A stretch of DNA of 43,178 nt from NCBI RefSeq assembly GCF_029263785.1, contig NZ_JAJUFE010000018.1, positions 1 to 43,178 of the forward strand, in the 5' to 3' direction. Below, in pieces: positions 28,875 through 36,329 of this stretch. Under the pieces are notes generated by a model, which saw nothing but the letters and a program-made list of their open reading frames with translations, had not been told where the DNA came from and ran no database searches. Positions within the stretch are counted from its first letter, which is position 1. Each line of letters starts with the position of its first letter. The position numbers and the translations under genes are program-made. This DNA is from Pusillimonas sp. GTDB lineage: Bacteria > Pseudomonadota > Gammaproteobacteria > Burkholderiales > Burkholderiaceae_B.

Positions 28875-29990
28875 GTGTCTCAAGCTCAAGCGGCCTTTTT
28901 GGCGCCCATCGTCCAACTGATAGAGTCCGAACTTGCACCGCAGGTGCAGGCCATCGATCAAGAGGGCAAGTACCCGGCCGATTTCATGCACAAGCTGGGT
29001 GCCTTGGGCGGCTTCAGCGCTGCACTTCCTGCTGAATACGGCAACAATCTCGGGCTGGCCGCGCAAGTTGCCGTCACGGCAGCCGTTGCAGAACAATGTG
29101 GCTCGACGGCATTTCTGGTCTGGTGCCAGTCCAGTTGCGCCTGGTACTTGCACAACTCAGACAATGCTGCCGTGCGAGATCGCTATCTGAAAGACGTAGC
29201 CCATGGCCGTTTGCTGGCCGGCACAGGCATGTCCAACACGGTCAAGCACCTTGCCGGCATCGAGAAGATCCAGCTACGCGCTCGTCGCGAAGGCGACACC
29301 TACGTCGTCAATGGCTCGCTTCCCTGGGTCTCGAACGTGGGCGACGGCCATCTGGCCATTGTCGCGGCAGCCGTCGAAGATGAAGGCTACATCATGTTTG
29401 CCGTGCCAAGCACGGCCTCGGGCTTCCAGTATCGGCCCTGCCTCGAATTTTCCGGACTCGAGGGCACACAAACCCTGACGCTGCGTTTCCAGAATGTAGT
29501 GGTGCCCGCGGAAGACGTTGTTGCGCACCCCGACCAGTTCACGGACTATATTCGCCGCATCAAGCCCGGCTTCGTCCTGGGTCAGATCGGCATGGGTATC
29601 GGCATCGTGCGTGCTTGCGCGGCCATTGCTCGCGACAGCAATGCCAGCGTCGGCCACGTCAACGTGTTTCTCGACGTCCAGGAATCCGACCTGACTGCCG
29701 AACTGGCAGGGATCGAGCAACAAATAACTGAGCTCGCACCTGTTGCCCAGGCCGGTGCTGCAGATATGCTGCCCATCCTGAAGGCACGGGCGGCAATCAG
29801 CGAACTCACCCTCAAGGCAGCCAATTCGGCGGTACTGCACGCCGGAGCCAAGGGCTACCTGATGATCCACCCGGCACAACGCCGCCTGCGTGAAGCCGTC
29901 TTTGTGGCCATTGTTACCCCCGCGCTCAAGCACCTGCGCAAGGAAATCCATGCCCTTGAAGCCCAAGGCTTGGAAACGGCAGCTGCGTGA
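28875..29990 (+). CDS. acyl-CoA-dehydrogenase-like flavoprotein, atypical active site
   Basis: 371-residue protein with the acyl-CoA dehydrogenase fold order: N-terminal helical domain (GALGGFSAALPAEYGN at about 42-57, the lGl.gl..PeeyGG block), middle beta domain (GDTYVVNGSLPWVSN at 140-154) and C-terminal helical domain (HAGAKGYLMIHPAQRRLREA at 322-341). Key dehydrogenase features are missing: the TEP..GSD flavin motif is replaced by GMSNTVKHLAG, the lysine of NG.K.WI is lost, and the C-terminal GT.E / catalytic Glu region reads VAIVTPALKHLRK. This pattern recalls the group D flavin monooxygenases of the same fold (DszC/SfnC-like), which also lack the catalytic base. GTG start at 28875 with AAGGA seven bases upstream. 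Neighbours suggest it acts on the imported compound. Confidence 0.82.
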   Translation: MSQAQAAFLAPIVQLIESELAPQVQAIDQEGKYPADFMHKLGALGGFSAALPAEYGNNLGLAAQVAVTAAVAEQCGSTAFLVWCQSSCAWYLHNSDNAAVRDRYLKDVAHGRLLAGTGMSNTVKHLAGIEKIQLRARREGDTYVVNGSLPWVSNVGDGHLAIVAAAVEDEGYIMFAVPSTASGFQYRPCLEFSGLEGTQTLTLRFQNVVVPAEDVVAHPDQFTDYIRRIKPGFVLGQIGMGIGIVRACAAIARDSNASVGHVNVFLDVQESDLTAELAGIEQQITELAPVAQAGAADMLPILKARAAISELTLKAANSAVLHAGAKGYLMIHPAQRRLREAVFVAIVTPALKHLRKEIHALEAQGLETAAA

Positions 29991-30019
29991 GTCGATACGA
30001 ATTCAAGGCATACGCAACC

Positions 30020-30835
30020 ATGGCTATTTCGATCAAACAAGCCCCCACTGTACTTGAAGCGCAGTCCATCGAGCTGCAGTACCGCCGCAATAATGGTCTG
30101 CCCAACACCGTTCTGCGCAATTTCTCGCTCAAGGTCGCGCAAGGTGAAATCGTGGCGTTGCTTGGCCCCAGCGGAGTCGGAAAATCGTCGCTGCTACGCG
30201 TGCTGGCGGGTCTCCAGCAAGCTCAGAAAGGCACGGTTCACGTGCATGGCGAGCTGTTGCAAGGTGCCCATCCACGCCTGAGCTTTGTTTTCCAGGATGC
30301 CAGCCTGCTTCCCTGGCTGAATCTCGAAGAAAACGTCGGCTTTGGCCTTGATTTCAAGCATCAGCCACAGATCAGCAAGGCCGAGAAGAAAGCCCGCGTA
30401 GCTGCGGCCATTGCAGATGTCGACCTGAGCGATGCAACCGAGCGCTATCCGTCCGAGCTGTCCGGCGGTATGGCGCAACGTACGGCCCTGGCTCGCAGCC
30501 TGGCCCGTCAGCCCGAAATCCTCTTGCTCGATGAACCCTTCAGTGCACTGGACGAGATTACCCGTGGCGACATGCAGACCTTGCTGTTGCGTATCACTCA
30601 AAAGTACAAGACTGCGGCCGTCCTGGTCACTCACGATATCGACGAAGCCTTGACCGTCGCCGACCGTATCGTGCTCATTGGCGGAAAACCCGGCGAGCTG
30701 ATCGGCCAATGGCAAATCCCCGGCGCGCACCCGCGAGACACCGTCGGCACCGACATCACTGCAATTCGCCTTCAGATCATGCAGTTGCTGCGCGACTCTC
30801 GCGGTACCGCAGAACCACAAAAACTTGCAGCCTAA
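30020..30835 (+). CDS. ABC transporter ATP-binding protein, nitrate/sulfonate/taurine type
   Basis: ATPase of an importer of the SsuB/TauB/NrtD family, 271 residues from the ATG at 30020. Walker A is GPSGVGKSS (49-57), Q-loop Gln92 in FVFQDASLLPWL, a phrase very typical of this family, signature LSGGMAQR (147-154), Walker B ILLLDEPF (167-174) and the switch His205 in VTHDIDEAL. A GTG at 29987, overlapping the flavoprotein stop as GTGA, is an alternative start that would couple translation and add 11 residues. Order in the operon is ATPase, binding protein, permease. Confidence 0.93.
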   Translation: MAISIKQAPTVLEAQSIELQYRRNNGLPNTVLRNFSLKVAQGEIVALLGPSGVGKSSLLRVLAGLQQAQKGTVHVHGELLQGAHPRLSFVFQDASLLPWLNLEENVGFGLDFKHQPQISKAEKKARVAAAIADVDLSDATERYPSELSGGMAQRTALARSLARQPEILLLDEPFSALDEITRGDMQTLLLRITQKYKTAAVLVTHDIDEALTVADRIVLIGGKPGELIGQWQIPGAHPRDTVGTDITAIRLQIMQLLRDSRGTAEPQKLAA

Positions 30836-30869
30836 GTCATCCATTCAGACCCTCGCCAGGAAACACACC

Positions 30870-32063
30870 GTGACTCATCCCGTTGACACCACCCTTGCCC
30901 GCCGCCGCCAGTTTCTCAAGCTATCCGGCATGTTTACGGCCGCCGGCGCCCTGCCCCTGCTGCAGATGCAGAATGTGGCACGCGCTGCCGAACCCGATGC
31001 CCCGCTGCGCATCGGTTACCTGCCCATTACTGACGCCACGCCCTTGCTGGTCGCCCACCACAACAACCTTTTCCAGGACCAGGGCCTGGAAGTTGAAAAG
31101 CCGCGCATGTTCCGCAGCTGGGCCCAGATTGTGGAAGCCTTCCTGGCCGGTCAGGTCAACGCCGTCCACCTGCTCTCACCCATGACGGTCTGGGCACGCT
31201 ACGGCAGCAAGTCACCCTCCAAGGTCGTTGCCTGGAATCACATGTCGGGTTCGGGACTGACCGTACAGCACGAAGTGAACAGCCTCGAAGATCTGGGTGG
31301 CACGACCGTGGCGATCCCCTTCTGGTATTCCTTGCACAATGTGGTGCTGCAACATCTGCTGCGCAGCAAAGGCCTCGAATCCATCAGCGACGGCGAGCCT
31401 ACCAAGAAGCAGGTGAAGCTGGTTGTCATGGCTCCCTCGGACATGGTGCCGGCCTTGGCCAACAAGCAGATTTCGGGCTACATCGTGGCCGAGCCGTTCA
31501 ATGCGTCTGCTGAAGTGCTCAAGATCGGCAAGATCCTGCGCTTCACCGGCGATGTATGGAAAGATCACGCATGCTGCGTGGTGTTGATGCATGAGCAAGA
31601 CCTGCAGGAACGGCCCGAGTGGACCCAGAAAGTCGTGAACGCGCTGGTTCAGGCACAGGCCTGGATTCAGGACAACCGCGAACAGACGGCGCGCATCCTG
31701 TCGAAGGACAACGCGCAGCGCTACACCCCGCACTCGTACGAAGCACTTGCCCAGGTTCTGCAGCCCGAACTGCTCAACACACAGCTTTACGAGTCCAACG
31801 GCGCAATCGTCAATACCGACTGGAAAGAGAAGCGTATCGACTTCCAACCGTATCCCTTCCCCAGCTATACCGAGGAACTGATCGTCAAGCTGAAGGAAAC
31901 ACTGGTATTGGGCCGGAACGAGTTCCTGGGCGAACTCGAACCGTCATTCGTCGCCAAGGACCTGGTCGATGACCGCTTCGTTCGCAAGGCCATTGAACAG
32001 ATTGGTGGTCCTTCGAAGTTCGGGCTGACCTCCTTCGAGCGCGAAGAGACCATCACCACATGA
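30870..32063 (+). CDS. Tat-exported ABC substrate-binding protein, NrtA/SsuA/TauA-like
   Basis: 397-residue periplasmic binding protein. The N-terminus carries a strong twin-arginine motif, RRRQFLKLSG (11-20), a hydrophobic stretch MFTAAGALPLLQM and an ARAAE cleavage region near 40, so it is probably exported folded by Tat. The mature part starts LRIGYLPITDATPLLVAHHNNLFQDQGL, the standard NMT1/NrtA-type opening, and has KVVAWNHMSGSGLTV and IPFWYSLHNVVLQHLL in the ligand-binding lobes. The sequence does not tell nitrate/bicarbonate-type from sulfonate-type ligands, though the similarity seems nearer the longer NrtA/CmpA group. The GTG at 30870 is supported by AGGAAA eight bases upstream. Confidence 0.9.
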   Translation: MTHPVDTTLARRRQFLKLSGMFTAAGALPLLQMQNVARAAEPDAPLRIGYLPITDATPLLVAHHNNLFQDQGLEVEKPRMFRSWAQIVEAFLAGQVNAVHLLSPMTVWARYGSKSPSKVVAWNHMSGSGLTVQHEVNSLEDLGGTTVAIPFWYSLHNVVLQHLLRSKGLESISDGEPTKKQVKLVVMAPSDMVPALANKQISGYIVAEPFNASAEVLKIGKILRFTGDVWKDHACCVVLMHEQDLQERPEWTQKVVNALVQAQAWIQDNREQTARILSKDNAQRYTPHSYEALAQVLQPELLNTQLYESNGAIVNTDWKEKRIDFQPYPFPSYTEELIVKLKETLVLGRNEFLGELEPSFVAKDLVDDRFVRKAIEQIGGPSKFGLTSFEREETITT

Positions 32064-32106
32064 GTTTGACGACGCATCCGTCGCGCCGTCCCGTTTGAAC
32101 CCTGAC

Positions 32107-32889
32107 ATGATTCAAAGCTTGAAATCCCGCAACGCCGCAGCCTGGACCTACGGCATCGTTGGCTTGGCGGCCCTGGTGGCATTGTGGTGGCTGGGCGTAT
32201 ACCTGCTGCAAGGTGGCATACCCCTGGCCTCATCGCTTCGCCCAGGTCCGGCCTTTGCCAGTCTGTTCGACCTGCTCAGCCAAAACCACCTGACTTCCCA
32301 CACCCTGGTCAGTCTGAAACGTGTGGCAGTAGGTCTGACACTGGCCTTGCTTCTTGGCGTCCCCATCGGGCTGGCCATCGGCTCGTCGCGACTGCTTGAA
32401 AAAAGCACAAGCAGCGCGTTTCAGTTCTTGCGCATGATTTCACCGCTATCGTGGATGCCGATCGCGGTGATGGTATTTGGCATTGGCGACGCACCCATTT
32501 ATTTTCTGCTTACCTTTGCTGCTGTGTGGCCGATTATCCTGAACACCGCTGCAGGGGTAAAACAATTGAATCCCAAGTGGCTGCTGCTGGCCAAAAGCCT
32601 CAGCGCGACGCGAGCTGAAATATTGTTCCGGATTGTCATTCCAGGGATCCTGGGGCATATCCTGACGGGCGTGCGCTTGGCCATTGGAATCATCTGGATC
32701 ATGCTGGTGCCGTGCGAGATGCTGGGTGTCAGCTCGGGGCTGGGCTATTTCATTCTCGATACACGCGATCGTCTGGCATATTCTGAACTGATGGCGGTCA
32801 TCGTCCTGATCGGTGCGCTGGGTTTCTTGCTGGATATCCTGGCACAAAAGCTCTATCAGTACTGGACCCACAGTACATCGAACGATTAA
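32107..32889 (+). CDS. ABC transporter permease, nitrate/sulfonate/taurine type
   Basis: 260-residue inner-membrane permease of the SsuC/TauC/NrtB family with about six membrane helices (first at 15-37, GIVGLAALVALWWLGVYLL). It includes SLKRVAVGLTLALLLGVPIGLAIG and the EAA-like coupling loop LLAKSLSATRAEILFRIVIPGILGHIL (in two pieces, about 158-184), followed by IGIIWIMLVPCEMLG. The ATG at 32107 is preferred to a TTG four codons upstream. Last gene of the operon; with the two preceding genes it completes an importer. Confidence 0.93.
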   Translation: MIQSLKSRNAAAWTYGIVGLAALVALWWLGVYLLQGGIPLASSLRPGPAFASLFDLLSQNHLTSHTLVSLKRVAVGLTLALLLGVPIGLAIGSSRLLEKSTSSAFQFLRMISPLSWMPIAVMVFGIGDAPIYFLLTFAAVWPIILNTAAGVKQLNPKWLLLAKSLSATRAEILFRIVIPGILGHILTGVRLAIGIIWIMLVPCEMLGVSSGLGYFILDTRDRLAYSELMAVIVLIGALGFLLDILAQKLYQYWTHSTSND

Positions 32890-32923
32890 AGATTCGCTTG
32901 TTCAAATCAACCCGATCGGGCGT

Positions 32924-32944
32924 CAAGGCCCACAGCGGGCCTTG
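32924..32944 (+). terminator. GC-rich hairpin after the permease gene
   Basis: Perfect 8-bp stem (CAAGGCCC with GGGCCTTG) and a 5-base loop, 34 bases after the permease stop. No T-run follows; it probably acts as a 3' barrier ahead of the real terminator at 33013. Confidence 0.4.
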
Positions 32945-33012
32945 CACCCGCAATGCTGCGCTCATGCCGAATTGACCGCACAAGTTGAACAATAAACAAT
33001 CCAGGTTCAAAC

Positions 33013-33046
33013 AAAAAGGGTGCCGGATCATTCCGACACCCTTTTT
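33013..33046. terminator. bidirectional rho-independent terminator
   Basis: Stem of 10 bp (AAAAAGGGTG with CACCCTTTTT) continuing after one mismatch into CGG/CCG, with a 6-base loop. The A-run and T-run make it functional on both strands. It separates the ABC operon (plus) from the convergent sulfite dehydrogenase pair (minus), ending 28 bases before the cytochrome stop. Confidence 0.93.
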
Positions 33047-33074
33047 CGGGCCAATCAAACAAGAAAACCGGGTT

Positions 33075-33413
33075 TTATTTGCCGGCAACGTGGGACACGT
33101 AGCTTGCCACCGCGTTGATCTCGTCTTCATTCAACGATTGTGAGAAGTTCGGCATCACTCCGAGTCCTTCGTACATCGCCTTTTTTACCGCTGCAAAATC
33201 AGGCTTGATCTCGTCGAGGTCGGGCCCGATGGTTCCGGCGGAACCTGCGTCAGCGAGCGTGTGGCAGACCGCACAGGCGGGAGCTGCCTTGCTGATGAAA
33301 AGCTCCTTGCCTTGCTCCAGAACCGCCGGATCTGGCGATTCGGAAGCATGTGCGGAAATACCAGCGCCCGCCATGGACGCCGCAGCCAAAAGTACAAACA
33401 ACTGCTTGCGCAT
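33075..33413 (-). CDS. sorB: periplasmic c-type cytochrome, probable SorB subunit of sulfite dehydrogenase
   Basis: 112-residue monohaem cytochrome c. A signal peptide (KQLFVLLAAASMAGAGISAHA, cleavage about 23) precedes the haem site C47-x-x-C50-H51 (CAVCH) and the likely axial Met87 in LGVMPNFSQSL. The mature size of about 9 kDa fits SorB, the electron acceptor of SorA. Its ATG overlaps the sorA stop by one base (TAATG), so translation is tightly coupled. Electrons from sulfite would pass through it to the respiratory chain. Other small cytochromes share this layout; the SorB name rests on the partner. Confidence 0.85.
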   Translation of the reverse strand: MRKQLFVLLAAASMAGAGISAHASESPDPAVLEQGKELFISKAAPACAVCHTLADAGSAGTIGPDLDEIKPDFAAVKKAMYEGLGVMPNFSQSLNEDEINAVASYVSHVAGK

Positions 33414-34645
33414 TAAACCACCTTTACCTTGACCATGTGATCGCGCCAGCTGTTGTTGAGATAGCCGCGATTGTTTTCGACCCGGTTTTCCGGCTGGGTC
33501 TCACCGTCATCATTCGTGACGCGCGAAGCGAGCTCATACTCGCCGGGCTTGAGGTCAGCCACAAGCACAAAGTTACGCCATGCATACTTGCCCAGATCGG
33601 GACCGATAAACTCGGCCTCTTTCCAGTCTTTTCCGCCATTAAGCGAGACTTCGATCTTCTCGGCTTCGCTCATGCCGCCCATGGCCACCCCGCTGATGGC
33701 AACCTTTCCGGCCTTGACCGGCTGCTCGGGATCGGACGGGATGTTGATCCAGGATTTGGGCGGCATTCCCCAGACGGAATCATGCTCAGTCGTGCCTTTG
33801 ACCCCAACAGGCGACATGCGATAGCTGTTTTGCTGGATGTTGGCAGGAGACTGCTCTTGCGTGAATGCCAGGCGCTTGATGTACTTGACGTTATTGACAC
33901 CTGCGTAGCCGGGAATAATCATGCGCAACGGACCACCGTGTGCCAGGGGGAGCGGTACGCCGTTGATTTCCCAAGCCAGCAAGGCGTCTTCGATGGCGTC
34001 CAGAGGCACCGAACGCTCGACCATGATGGAGTTGGGATCCAGGCCGGCAGGAATCTCTTCGCCACCAGTGCCGGTCATGTACTTCATGCCGTCTGCCATG
34101 CCACCTGTTGCTTTCAGAACTTCCTTGACGGGAACGCCGGTGAAAACAACGCAGCCGGCGGCACCGACCGTCCATTGCGTACCGCTTGGGTCGTGAGGGA
34201 AGTAGGCGCGACCATTGCCGGAGCACTGCAGCACCATGGCCACCGATTCCACTCCCAGGTTTTTGAGTTCGGCAACGGTGAAGGTGCGCGGGTTCTTTAC
34301 GCCTTCGATCTTGACCTGCCAGGCGTCGGGATCTTTGACAATGTCGCTGGAGGGGGGCGCGACGTTATTGCGGACAAACAGGCGGTCGAGTGGCGTAATG
34401 CCACTGGAGCCAAACGCTGTACGGCGCGTCTCGATGGTATTTGCGCTATGGACGATGAGGCTGTCAGCGTCCTTCCATTTTGCGTAGTCCGGCAAGGGTC
34501 TGGCGTCGGATACGGGTCCTGGATTGGATTGGGATTTGGGCTCGGTTGAGTCCGCAAAGGCCGGGGCGCCAAGGCCTGCCCATGCAACAGCTCCGCCCGC
34601 CGTCGCCAACAGCCTGCGACGGGTTTTGTTGGTTGTGTGTTCCAT
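33413..34645 (-). CDS. sorA: molybdenum sulfite dehydrogenase catalytic subunit, SorA-like
   Basis: 410-residue periplasmic Mo-cofactor enzyme of the sulfite oxidase family. The N-terminus has a twin-arginine motif, TRRRLLATAGG, and a cleavage site near APAFADS (about 31). The molybdenum-ligand cysteine is Cys141 in VLQCSGNGRAYF, and GGPLRMIIPGYAGVNNVKYI plus the C-terminal dimerisation domain (VEVSLNGGKDWKEA-like block, WRNFVL) fit SorA/SoxC-type proteins. Expected reaction: sulfite to sulfate with cytochrome c as acceptor. AGGAGA lies six bases before the ATG. Upstream (34720-34780) are three dyads. The window's mog gene serves the same cofactor. SoxC is an alternative, but no sox genes are present. 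Confidence 0.9.
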   Translation of the reverse strand: MEHTTNKTRRRLLATAGGAVAWAGLGAPAFADSTEPKSQSNPGPVSDARPLPDYAKWKDADSLIVHSANTIETRRTAFGSSGITPLDRLFVRNNVAPPSSDIVKDPDAWQVKIEGVKNPRTFTVAELKNLGVESVAMVLQCSGNGRAYFPHDPSGTQWTVGAAGCVVFTGVPVKEVLKATGGMADGMKYMTGTGGEEIPAGLDPNSIMVERSVPLDAIEDALLAWEINGVPLPLAHGGPLRMIIPGYAGVNNVKYIKRLAFTQEQSPANIQQNSYRMSPVGVKGTTEHDSVWGMPPKSWINIPSDPEQPVKAGKVAISGVAMGGMSEAEKIEVSLNGGKDWKEAEFIGPDLGKYAWRNFVLVADLKPGEYELASRVTNDDGETQPENRVENNRGYLNNSWRDHMVKVKVV

Positions 34646-34726
34646 GTGAATCTCCTAGAGGTAAGCGACAGGACGACGTGTCGATATGCAACTTGCTCCA
34701 CGCCGGGATGCCCTTGCAGCACCCTT

Positions 34727-34742
34727 ATATACCGGGGTATAT
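34727..34742. promoter_or_regulatory. palindrome 1 in the sorA-miaB intergenic region
   Basis: Perfect dyad ATATACC-GG-GGTATAT, 82 bases upstream of the sorA ATG. A G/C centre with A/T arms recalls operators of CsoR/CstR-type repressors, but that likeness is only visual. Overlaps TATA-rich sequence that could be a sorA -10. Confidence 0.45.
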
Positions 34743-34755
34743 AGCCTATGGCTAT
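34741..34755. promoter_or_regulatory. palindrome 2 in the sorA-miaB intergenic region
   Basis: Perfect dyad ATAGCC-TAT-GGCTAT directly adjoining palindrome 1 and nine bases from palindrome 3. Candidate operator half of a composite control region. Confidence 0.4.
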
Positions 34756-34763
34756 TCGCTTAA

Positions 34764-34779
34764 GCTATATCAATATAGC
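34764..34779. promoter_or_regulatory. palindrome 3 in the sorA-miaB intergenic region
   Basis: Perfect dyad GCTATAT-CA-ATATAGC. The TTGATA on its minus strand could be a -35 for sorA, but no -10 at proper spacing is convincing. Third of three successive dyads in about 53 bases. Confidence 0.4.
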
Positions 34780-34855
34780 ATTTCTATAGGTTCGGGCGGG
34801 CTGCGCCCAACGCAGGAGTTATGACTCGTGCACCATTAAAGGTCGAAGTTCGCAG

Positions 34856-34861
34856 TACAAT
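34856..34861 (+). promoter_or_regulatory. possible -10 element of miaB
   Basis: TACAAT, 5/6 to the -10 consensus, about 50 bases before the miaB ATG. No clear -35 lies 16-18 bases upstream, so this is only a candidate. Confidence 0.3.
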
Positions 34862-34910
34862 AGTCGGTTTCATCTGCCCCCGGGATCGACACCCGTCACG
34901 GCCAACGACC

Positions 34911-36329
34911 ATGCAAGAAACCACGATCAAACGTGCCGCTACCACCGGCGACGACGCACCCAAAGCACGCCCCGCCCCGGGGCCCAGCCGCAAACTCTTC
35001 ATCAAGACCTTTGGTTGCCAGATGAACGAGTACGATTCCGACAAAATGGTCGACGTACTGCGCAGCGATCAGGGCCTGGAGCTTACGCAAAACCCCGAAG
35101 AAGCGGACGTAATTCTGTTCAACACCTGTTCCGTGCGAGAAAAGGCCCAGGAAAAGGTCTTTTCGGATCTCGGACGGGTGCAACACCTGAAGCAAAGCAA
35201 TCCCAACCTCATCATCGGGGTCGGAGGCTGCGTGGCAAGTCAGGAAGGCGAAGCCATTATTCAGCGTGCGCCATACGTTGACGTGGTGTTCGGCCCCCAG
35301 ACCCTGCACCGCCTGCCCGCGCTCATTTCGCAACGCAAGCAGTCCGGCCGCTCGCAAGTCGACATCAGTTTTCCAGAGATCGAAAAGTTTGACGCCCTGC
35401 CTCCGGCAAGCATCAACGGACCCAGTGCATTTGTGTCGATCATGGAAGGCTGCAGCAAATATTGCAGCTTTTGCGTGGTTCCCTACACGCGCGGCGAAGA
35501 AGTTTCGCGGCCTTTTGACGACGTGCTGGTCGAGGTCGCCGACCTGGCCGACCAGGGCATCAAGGAGGTGACCCTGCTGGGCCAGAACGTCAATGCCTAT
35601 CGCGGCCCCATGGGCGACAGTTCAGAGATCGCCGACTTCGCCATGCTGCTGGAATATATCCACGAAATTCCCGGTATTGAGCGCATTCGCTACACCACCT
35701 CGCATCCCAAGGAAATGACCTCGCGCCTGATCGAGGCGCACGGCAAGCTCGAAAAGCTGGTGCCCTTCCTGCACCTGCCCGTGCAGGCAGGCAGCGACCG
35801 TATTCTGGCAGCCATGAAACGGGGCTACACCGCACTCGAATTCAAATCCATTGTGCGCCGGTTGCGCGCCGCACGTCCCGGAATGACGCTTTCTTCCGAC
35901 TTCATCGTGGGCTTCCCGGGCGAGACCGAAGACGACTTCGAAAAGACACTCGACCTCATTCGCCACGTGGGCTTCGACCAGTCGTTCTCCTTCATTTATT
36001 CGCGCAGGCCGGGCACGCCCGCTGCTGATCTCGAAGACAACACCAGCAAAGAACAGAAGCTGGCCCGGCTTTACCGCTTGCAGGCCCTTATCAATGAGCA
36101 TGCTGCGGCAATAAGCCAGTCGATGGTCGGCGGTATTGAACGGGTGTTGGCCGAGAAACCGTCCAAAAAGGATCCCAACGAGCTGATGGGCCGTACCGAA
36201 AACAACCGCATCGTCAACTTCGCCGCCCCTGCCGACGTTATCGGGCAAATGGTAGACGTGCGCATCACTTCCACCAATACCAATACCCTCAAGGGCGAGC
36301 TGGTGCAAACGCCGGCGCACAGCCAATGA
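34911..36329 (+). CDS. miaB: tRNA-2-methylthio-N6-dimethylallyladenosine synthase MiaB
   Basis: Radical-SAM methylthiotransferase acting on i6A37 of tRNAs. From the ATG at 34911 the protein has 472 residues (E. coli 474). The N-terminal domain holds the second [4Fe-4S] ligands C36 ([12 protein letters not shown]), C73 (NTCSVREKA) and C107 (GGCVAS); the radical-SAM cluster is C181-xxx-C185-xx-C188 in [16 protein letters not shown]; a C-terminal TRAM domain ends the protein. The frame is open up to 34821 but that stretch lies in the regulatory region and matches nothing. An ATGA overlap links it to phoH. Confidence 0.96.
   Translation: MQETTIKRAATTGDDAPKARPAPGPSRKLFIKTFGCQMNEYDSDKMVDVLRSDQGLELTQNPEEADVILFNTCSVREKAQEKVFSDLGRVQHLKQSNPNLIIGVGGCVASQEGEAIIQRAPYVDVVFGPQTLHRLPALISQRKQSGRSQVDISFPEIEKFDALPPASINGPSAFVSIMEGCSKYCSFCVVPYTRGEEVSRPFDDVLVEVADLADQGIKEVTLLGQNVNAYRGPMGDSSEIADFAMLLEYIHEIPGIERIRYTTSHPKEMTSRLIEAHGKLEKLVPFLHLPVQAGSDRILAAMKRGYTALEFKSIVRRLRAARPGMTLSSDFIVGFPGETEDDFEKTLDLIRHVGFDQSFSFIYSRRPGTPAADLEDNTSKEQKLARLYRLQALINEHAAAISQSMVGGIERVLAEKPSKKDPNELMGRTENNRIVNFAAPADVIGQMVDVRITSTNTNTLKGELVQTPAHSQ

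Noticed and set aside
28311-29153. 280-codon open frame on the minus strand
   Set aside because: Antisense to the CMD and flavoprotein genes, which have CxxC and fold motifs in the plus frame.
34821-34910. In-frame 30-codon N-terminal extension of miaB
   Set aside because: It lies in the intergenic control region, overlaps a likely -10 element and has no similarity to MiaB N-termini; the ATG at 34911 gives the usual length.
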